The translations under genes were made by a program, and so were the position numbers. Below are positions 58,770-64,000 of a stretch of DNA of 64,000 nucleotides, in pieces. Every line of letters starts with the position of its first letter. Position 1 is the first letter of the stretch. The DNA is from Flavobacterium silvisoli (lineage in GTDB: Bacteria; Bacteroidota; Bacteroidia; Flavobacteriales; Flavobacteriaceae): NCBI RefSeq assembly GCF_004329815.1, contig NZ_SJPE01000011.1, forward strand, positions 1 through 64,000. The letters run 5' to 3'. Below the pieces are notes generated by a model. That model saw nothing but the letters and a program-made list of their open reading frames with translations, had not been told where the DNA came from and searched no databases.

Positions 58770-59900
58770 TTATTCGTCTGATTTGTTTTTGAGTTTCATC
58801 AGCAGGGTATAAGCCCCTTGGGTCACGATGCTTTTTCCGTTGAAGTTTTCACCGTTGACAATTTCGATAAACCCATTTTCACGCGTACCGGTGGTGACTT
58901 CGGTGATTTTGAAGTTGGTTTTGTCCAATGCGGTAAAAATGTATTCTTTGCCTTCAAAGGTGACCACGGCGGCTTCGGGCAAGGTTAAAACGTTGTGGCT
59001 TTTGATTTCAATTTCGGCATTCATGTACATTCCCGGCAAGAGCGTTTTGTCATAGTCTTCAAAATGACAGTGCACTTCCGCCGAATGCTCGTCGATTGAC
59101 AAATCTTTGCTAATCAAAATAATTTCGCATTGATGCTTGTTCTCGGGCTGGTTGTTGGTGTAGGCCACTAATTTTTGTCCGATAGCCAATTTGGTGATGT
59201 CTTTTTCAAAAACTTTCAAATTGAGATGAATGTCGGTGGGATTGATCAATTCAAACAACACGTCGGCCGGATTGACATATTTGCCAATATTGACATTTAC
59301 TTTGGAAACAAATCCGGTGATGGGCGCATACACGTTCACGCTTTTAGAAATGTTCTTTTCGGATAAGGTGTTCGGATTGACATTGATTAATTTCAGTTTT
59401 TCGCCCAAAGCATTCAATGTGATACGCAACGTTTTATAATCGGCATCGGCCATTTGGTAGACTTTGTCGCTGCTGGCCTGGTTTTGATTGAGTTCTTTTT
59501 GACGGTCGTATTCTTTTTCGGCAAAATACAGGCGCGACTTGGTTGTGAGGTAATCCTGTTGCAATTGAACGTATTGCTGGTCTTCCATCGTGGCGATTAT
59601 TTGGCCTTTGTTGATGTGCATTCCGGGTAATAATTGCGTGGATTTTAAATAACCGCCCAACGGCATACTGATGGATACCAGATTTTGCGGGGGTACATCA
59701 ATTTGTCCGTTTACTTTCAAGACCGCTGACAATGATTTTTTTTCCAATTGTCCCAAAGCCAAATCGGCATTTTTCAATTGGGCTTCGGTTAGCGATACGG
59801 TGGTTTCGTTTATTGTTTCGGGTTTTGCAGCCGGTTCTTCTTTTTTGGACTGACAACTCAAAACCAATAGTCCTGTTAAGGTTATGATGATCTTTTTCAT
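58770..59900 (-). CDS. RND efflux periplasmic adaptor (CzcB/CusB type)
   Basis: 376 residues. The lipoprotein signal ends GLLVLSCQSKK with Cys16. The adaptor has an N-terminal barrel half (LKVNGQIDVPPQNLVSISMP, GGYLKSTQLLPGMHINKGQI), a helical hairpin (about 120-175, YLTTKSRLYFAEKEYDRQKE), the second lipoyl half (VYAPITGFVSKVNVNIGKYV) and the membrane-proximal barrel (LPGMYMNAEIEI, VVTFEGKEYIFTAL). It bridges the inner-membrane pump and the outer-membrane channel of a heavy-metal exporter. It begins three bases after the stop of the pump-channel gene upstream, an operon. Confidence 0.93.
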   Translation of the reverse strand: MKKIIITLTGLLVLSCQSKKEEPAAKPETINETTVSLTEAQLKNADLALGQLEKKSLSAVLKVNGQIDVPPQNLVSISMPLGGYLKSTQLLPGMHINKGQIIATMEDQQYVQLQQDYLTTKSRLYFAEKEYDRQKELNQNQASSDKVYQMADADYKTLRITLNALGEKLKLINVNPNTLSEKNISKSVNVYAPITGFVSKVNVNIGKYVNPADVLFELINPTDIHLNLKVFEKDITKLAIGQKLVAYTNNQPENKHQCEIILISKDLSIDEHSAEVHCHFEDYDKTLLPGMYMNAEIEIKSHNVLTLPEAAVVTFEGKEYIFTALDKTNFKITEVTTGTRENGFIEIVNGENFNGKSIVTQGAYTLLMKLKNKSDE

Positions 59901-59903
59901 ATG

Positions 59904-62900
59904 TTAATTTTTTGAAGTAAGGTAATGGAGTTCGATTACGGCATCGTTGTACTGATTGACCATGTTGATGTAATCGTTTTGTATGGCAATACTCTGGTGA
60001 ATAAGCATCACCCAGTCGAGATAGTTAATCTCCCCGTTATAGAATTGTTTGTTCGCAGTAGCCGTAATGGTTTTTGCATTGGGCAAGGCCGTTTTTTCAT
60101 AATATTCTAAGCGTTCGGCACTTTTTTGATATTGCAATTGGGTGTTTAAAAGCAACTGTTGCAGTTCCATTTTTCCTTTTTGATATTCGTTATCGGCCAT
60201 GGTTTCAGACAGTTTTGACGCTTTAATCTTTGCCCGTTGTGCGCCGCCAAATAAAGGAATCCCTAGTCCAAATTGTACCGATTGGAAACGGGTGCTTTTG
60301 TCATAATACACGTTGTCAGCTCCGGTTCCGGTGATGGTCGCGCTGTTGTATCCCAGTGTAATGCTCGGTAACAGTTTGGAACGTTCCGCCTTGGTGGCTG
60401 CCAAGGTCACTTTCTTTTGTTGTTCCAACACCTGAATTGTTGGGTGTTTGGCCACGGCAGTACTGTCGGCTGAAACGGTCAAAGCCAATTTCAATTGGTC
60501 AGTTTCGGGAACGACAAGGGTTTCGGAATTTAACGTCAACTGAAATTTACTTTGCAAAACGGCTTTTTCCTGCTGAAGTTGGGCCAACTGGGTTTGTATG
60601 GTTCCCTGTTGGGTTTCGGCTGTGGTTTTTTCCAGAATGTTGCTTTCGCCTTTTTTGAAACGCAGCGTGGCTTTTTGGGCAAACACACTAAACAGACTGT
60701 CGCTTCGTTGCAGCAAACGCTCTTTTTCGGACAGATACACCAGTGCATAAAACAGTTGGGTTACTTCTTTTTTCAATTCGGCTTCTTTCAAAGCCACGTT
60801 TAGGGTCGCTGTTTTCCACTCTTCGGTATACAATTTTTTTTGTCGGCTGTAGACCGTTGGGAAGTTGAAGGATTGGGCAATGCCAATGCGGTTATCGTTA
60901 TAGAAACTGTTGATTTGCCCGTAGTCACCGGTAATATTGGTGGCCGGTACATTGGCCGCTGTTTTGATCAATTGTTTTTGATAATCGGCTTTCAAGCGTT
61001 CGTTTTTTACCGTTGCATTGTTTTTCAGTGCCGTTTCGATAGCGGCCTCCAAACGTATTGGGTTTTGGGCTTCGGCTTTGGTAAACGACAAAGTAACCAA
61101 TAGAACAATCAGTGTAGCGGTTTTGTTGAGGGGTTTCATGTTCAATCCTTTTTCAAAAGTGATGTATAAGATAGGAAGTACAAAAAGCGTTAAGAACGTG
61201 GCAATCATTAGACCGCCAATCACAACGGTAGCCAGTGGTCGTTGCACTTCGGCACCGGCGCCATTACTCAGTGCCATTGGTAAAAAGCCCAATGAGGCTA
61301 CAAAAGCAGTCATCAATACAGGGCGTAAACGGACTTTGGTTCCCATGAGGACGATGCGGTGTAAATCGGTCAGGCCTTCTTTTCTCAGTTGGTTGAATTC
61401 GGATATCAGTACAATACCGTTTAGAACGGCCACACCAAAGAGGGCTATAAAACCAACTCCGGCACTGATGCTGAACGGCATGCCGCGCAGGGCTAAAAAG
61501 AAAATACCGCCTATGGCCGAAAGTGGAATAGCGGAATAAATGAGCAATCCCTGTTTGACCGAATTAAAAGCGAAGAACAATAAAACAAAAATCAGCAACA
61601 AAGATACCGGAACAGCAATCATCAGACGATCTTTGGCTTTGTTCAGGTTTTCGAATGCTCCGCCATAGGTAGTGTAGTAGCCGGTTGGCAGTTTGATTTG
61701 TTTCTCTACTTTTTGTTGCAATTCGTGTACGATGCTTTGCACGTCGCGGCCTCTGACGTTGAATCCAACCACAATGCGCCGTTTGGCATCTTCGCGCTGA
61801 ATTTGGTTTGGACCGTTTTTGATGCTCACATCTGCCAATTGGGATAACGGAATCTGAGTGCCTTGTGGCGTAGGGATTAAAAGGTTTTGTACATCTTCAA
61901 GATCTTTTCGTTGGTAGCTGTTGAGGCGAACCACCAGGTCAAAACGTTTTTCGCCTTCAAAAACCAATCCGGTGGTTTGTCCGGCAAAGGCTGTATTGAC
62001 TACTTTGTTGATGTCATCAATGCTCAAATGGTATTGCGCAATGGTGTTTCTGTTGTAATCTATGACTACTTGCGGCATACCGGTTATGGGTTCTATGAAC
62101 AGGTTTTGAGCGCCTTCGACTGATGAGACAATTTTGCCCAATTTATCCGCATAAACGGCAAGAGTATCTAAATTTTCACCAAATATTTTGCATACCACAT
62201 CCTGGCGCGCTCCGGTCATCAATTCGTTAAAACGCATTTGCACCGGATATTGAAATCCGACGGTTATACCGGGCACATCTTCTAACGCTTTACTCATTTT
62301 TTCCGCCATTTCATTAAAGGTTTTGGCTGATTTCCATTCCTCTTTGTCTTTCATAATGACCATCATATCACCGGCTTCCATGGGCATTGGGTCGGTGGGG
62401 ACTTCGCCGCTGCCTATCTTGGTGACTACTTTTTCCACTTCGGGGAATTGGGACTTTAAAATATGAGCTGCTTTTTGCGTACTGGCAATGGTGGTTGTTA
62501 AGTTGCTTCCGGTGAGGACGCGGGTATCTACGGCAAAGTCGCCTTCTTCGAGTGCCGGAATGAATTCGCCTCCCAAAGAACTCAACGTAATGACGGCCAC
62601 TACAAAAAGACCCATCACGGAAATAATCACGGTTTTTGAATAACCGAGGATTTTCTCTAAAGCATGTTGGTATTTGATTTCAATCCAAATCATCATGCGG
62701 TCTGAAAAATTGGGTTCGTGTTTGATTTTTTTGCTCAAAAACAGCGAACTCATCATCGGAATATAGGTTAAGGAAAGCAAAAATGCCCCCAATAAAGCGA
62801 AAGCCACCGTTTGCGCCATTGGTTTAAACATTTTGCCTTCAATACCTTCTAAGGTGAAAATGGGTAAGTACACAATCAGGATGATGATTTGCCCGAATAC

Positions 62901-64000
62901 GGCGCTGTTCATCATTTTTCCGGCAGCGCTTTCCACCGTTTTATCCATTTTGGGTTGCGATAAAGCTTCTACATTGCTGAATTTTTTACTGTGAGCCAGT
63001 TGGTGCATTACGGCTTCGACGATGATGACGGCTCCGTCAACAATCAATCCGAAATCTAAAGCTCCCAAGCTCATCAGGTTGCCGCTTACGCCAAAAGTGT
63101 TCATGAGGATGATGGCAAACAACATAGCCAGCGGAATCACCGAGGCCACTAATAATCCGGCTCGGAAATTACCGAGAAACAACACTAAAACAAAAATTAC
63201 AATCAGGGCACCTTCCAATAAATTTTTTTCTACAGTACCAATAGCGTGATCGACCATTTTGGTTCGGTCTAAAAACGGCTCAATCACCACACCTTCGGGT
63301 AAGGTTTTTTGAATTTGTGCCACGCGTTCTTTCACGTTTTTGATGACATCACTGCTGTTAGCCCCTTTGAGCATCATTACAACAGCTCCCGAAACTTCGC
63401 CTTCATCGTTATAACACATGGCGCCGTAGCGGGTAGCAAACCCAATTTTGACATCGGCTACATCACGAATAAACAATGGGGTTCCCGAGGCTTCGGTTCT
63501 GATGGCGATGTTTTGAATGTCTTCGACAGTACCAATTAATCCTTCGCTTCGGATGAATAGGGAAGTAGCGCCTTTTTCGATATAAGCCCCGCCGGTATTT
63601 TGGTTGTTTTTTTCGACGGCAGTAAAGACATCGGCTATGGTGAGTCCGAGCGACTGTAGCTTATTGGGGTTTACTGCAATTTCGTATTGTTTTAATTTCC
63701 CGCCAAAACTGCTGACTTCGGCCACCCCTTTTACGCCCAGTAACTGCCTTCTGACAATCCAATCCTGAATGGTGCGCAATTCGGTTTCGGTGTATTTTTT
63801 TTCATAGCCTTTTTTGGGGCGAACGACGTATTGGTAAATTTCACCCAAACCGGTAGAAACCGGTCCCAGCTCGGGAGTCCCAATACCTTGCGGGATTTCG
63901 GTTTGTACTTTTTGCAAGCGCTCGGCTACTTGCTGGCGCGCCCAATAGATGTCGGTTTCATCATCAAAAACAATGGTGACCAATGACAAGCCGAAACGCG
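59904..64000 (-). CDS. CzcA/CusA heavy-metal RND pump fused to a TolC-like channel (partial)
   Basis: The frame is open to the right edge, so the N terminus is missing; at least 1365 residues are visible. The RND pump part has ALDFGLIVDGAVIIVEAVMH, the heavy-metal subfamily motif with intramembrane acidic residues, VEKNLLEGALIVIFVLVLFL, and ends near VLPILYITFEKGLN. In the same frame a second signal-like segment follows (MKPLNKTATLIVLLVTLSFT, at 61139) and then a TolC-type outer-membrane factor of about 410 residues (IRLEAAIETALKNNATVKNE, IGIAQSFNFPTVYSRQKKLY). Such fused pump-channel proteins occur in Bacteroidota. The adaptor gene follows, completing a tripartite exporter. Metal specificity (Co/Zn/Cd versus Cu/Ag) cannot be told. 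Confidence 0.93.
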   Translation of the reverse strand, partial: RFGLSLVTIVFDDETDIYWARQQVAERLQKVQTEIPQGIGTPELGPVSTGLGEIYQYVVRPKKGYEKKYTETELRTIQDWIVRRQLLGVKGVAEVSSFGGKLKQYEIAVNPNKLQSLGLTIADVFTAVEKNNQNTGGAYIEKGATSLFIRSEGLIGTVEDIQNIAIRTEASGTPLFIRDVADVKIGFATRYGAMCYNDEGEVSGAVVMMLKGANSSDVIKNVKERVAQIQKTLPEGVVIEPFLDRTKMVDHAIGTVEKNLLEGALIVIFVLVLFLGNFRAGLLVASVIPLAMLFAIILMNTFGVSGNLMSLGALDFGLIVDGAVIIVEAVMHQLAHSKKFSNVEALSQPKMDKTVESAAGKMMNSAVFGQIIILIVYLPIFTLEGIEGKMFKPMAQTVAFALLGAFLLSLTYIPMMSSLFLSKKIKHEPNFSDRMMIWIEIKYQHALEKILGYSKTVIISVMGLFVVAVITLSSLGGEFIPALEEGDFAVDTRVLTGSNLTTTIASTQKAAHILKSQFPEVEKVVTKIGSGEVPTDPMPMEAGDMMVIMKDKEEWKSAKTFNEMAEKMSKALEDVPGITVGFQYPVQMRFNELMTGARQDVVCKIFGENLDTLAVYADKLGKIVSSVEGAQNLFIEPITGMPQVVIDYNRNTIAQYHLSIDDINKVVNTAFAGQTTGLVFEGEKRFDLVVRLNSYQRKDLEDVQNLLIPTPQGTQIPLSQLADVSIKNGPNQIQREDAKRRIVVGFNVRGRDVQSIVHELQQKVEKQIKLPTGYYTTYGGAFENLNKAKDRLMIAVPVSLLLIFVLLFFAFNSVKQGLLIYSAIPLSAIGGIFFLALRGMPFSISAGVGFIALFGVAVLNGIVLISEFNQLRKEGLTDLHRIVLMGTKVRLRPVLMTAFVASLGFLPMALSNGAGAEVQRPLATVVIGGLMIATFLTLFVLPILYITFEKGLNMKPLNKTATLIVLLVTLSFTKAEAQNPIRLEAAIETALKNNATVKNERLKADYQKQLIKTAANVPATNITGDYGQINSFYNDNRIGIAQSFNFPTVYSRQKKLYTEEWKTATLNVALKEAELKKEVTQLFYALVYLSEKERLLQRSDSLFSVFAQKATLRFKKGESNILEKTTAETQQGTIQTQLAQLQQEKAVLQSKFQLTLNSETLVVPETDQLKLALTVSADSTAVAKHPTIQVLEQQKKVTLAATKAERSKLLPSITLGYNSATITGTGADNVYYDKSTRFQSVQFGLGIPLFGGAQRAKIKASKLSETMADNEYQKGKMELQQLLLNTQLQYQKSAERLEYYEKTALPNAKTITATANKQFYNGEINYLDWVMLIHQSIAIQNDYINMVNQYNDAVIELHYLTSKN

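Overview
The window looks like chromosomal DNA of a Flavobacterium or close relative (Bacteroidota, Flavobacteriaceae). Direct signs are low G+C, a tmRNA whose tag reads GENNYALAA, repeated TTTG / TAnnTTTG promoters, a SusC/SusD pair, a type IX secretion sorting domain, and core genes of flavobacterial type (topoisomerase IV pair, uvrA, folE, serC/serA, murQ, lolD, ychF).

Region 1 (1 to about 18.1 kb) is accessory. It opens with the 3' end of an IS110-type transposase. Next come minus-strand small and decayed genes separated by related spacers: a two-gene cytoplasmic protein plus four-helix membrane protein (313-1663), a 59-residue protein, two pseudogenes and a secreted beta-rich protein. 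An S1/P1 nuclease follows, then a regulatory knot: two coupled tiny ORFs, an XRE-type regulator, a palindrome, and a promoter driving a ~170-nt RNA that folds into a long rod-like hairpin. A G+C-richer cluster (6.96-16.5 kb) holds SusC, SusD and an S9 peptidase facing a four-cysteine secreted peptide, a MauE-type membrane protein and an AraC-type regulator. A tyrosine recombinase ends this region beside the 3' end of ssrA, which suggests an integrated island.

Region 2 (18.1-41.2 kb) is mostly housekeeping: tmRNA, serine hydrolase lipoprotein, AlaDH/saccharopine-type dehydrogenase, sugar MFS permease, secreted M28 peptidase with T9SS tail, UvrA, an ECF sigma factor with a tiny conserved ORF behind it, the lolD / membrane protein / TIGR02757 operon, FolE, serC-serA, a LuxC-type acyl-CoA reductase divergent from a ferredoxin, and YchF.

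Region 3 (41.3-53 kb) is signalling and topology: a six-PAS histidine kinase coupled to a CheY-like regulator, a convergent second PAS kinase with an HNOBA-like N terminus, then parE-parC. Region 4 (53-64 kb) holds TerC, small lipoprotein and DUF genes, MurQ, a ZIP transporter with a methyltransferase, an rRNA-type methyltransferase, and a heavy-metal RND efflux system in which the CzcA pump is fused to a TolC-like outer-membrane factor; that gene runs off the right edge.

Several starts are placed downstream of the longest reading frame because a TAnnTTTG box lies inside the longer frame or because family length demands it. Family names come from remembered motifs; no database search was possible.
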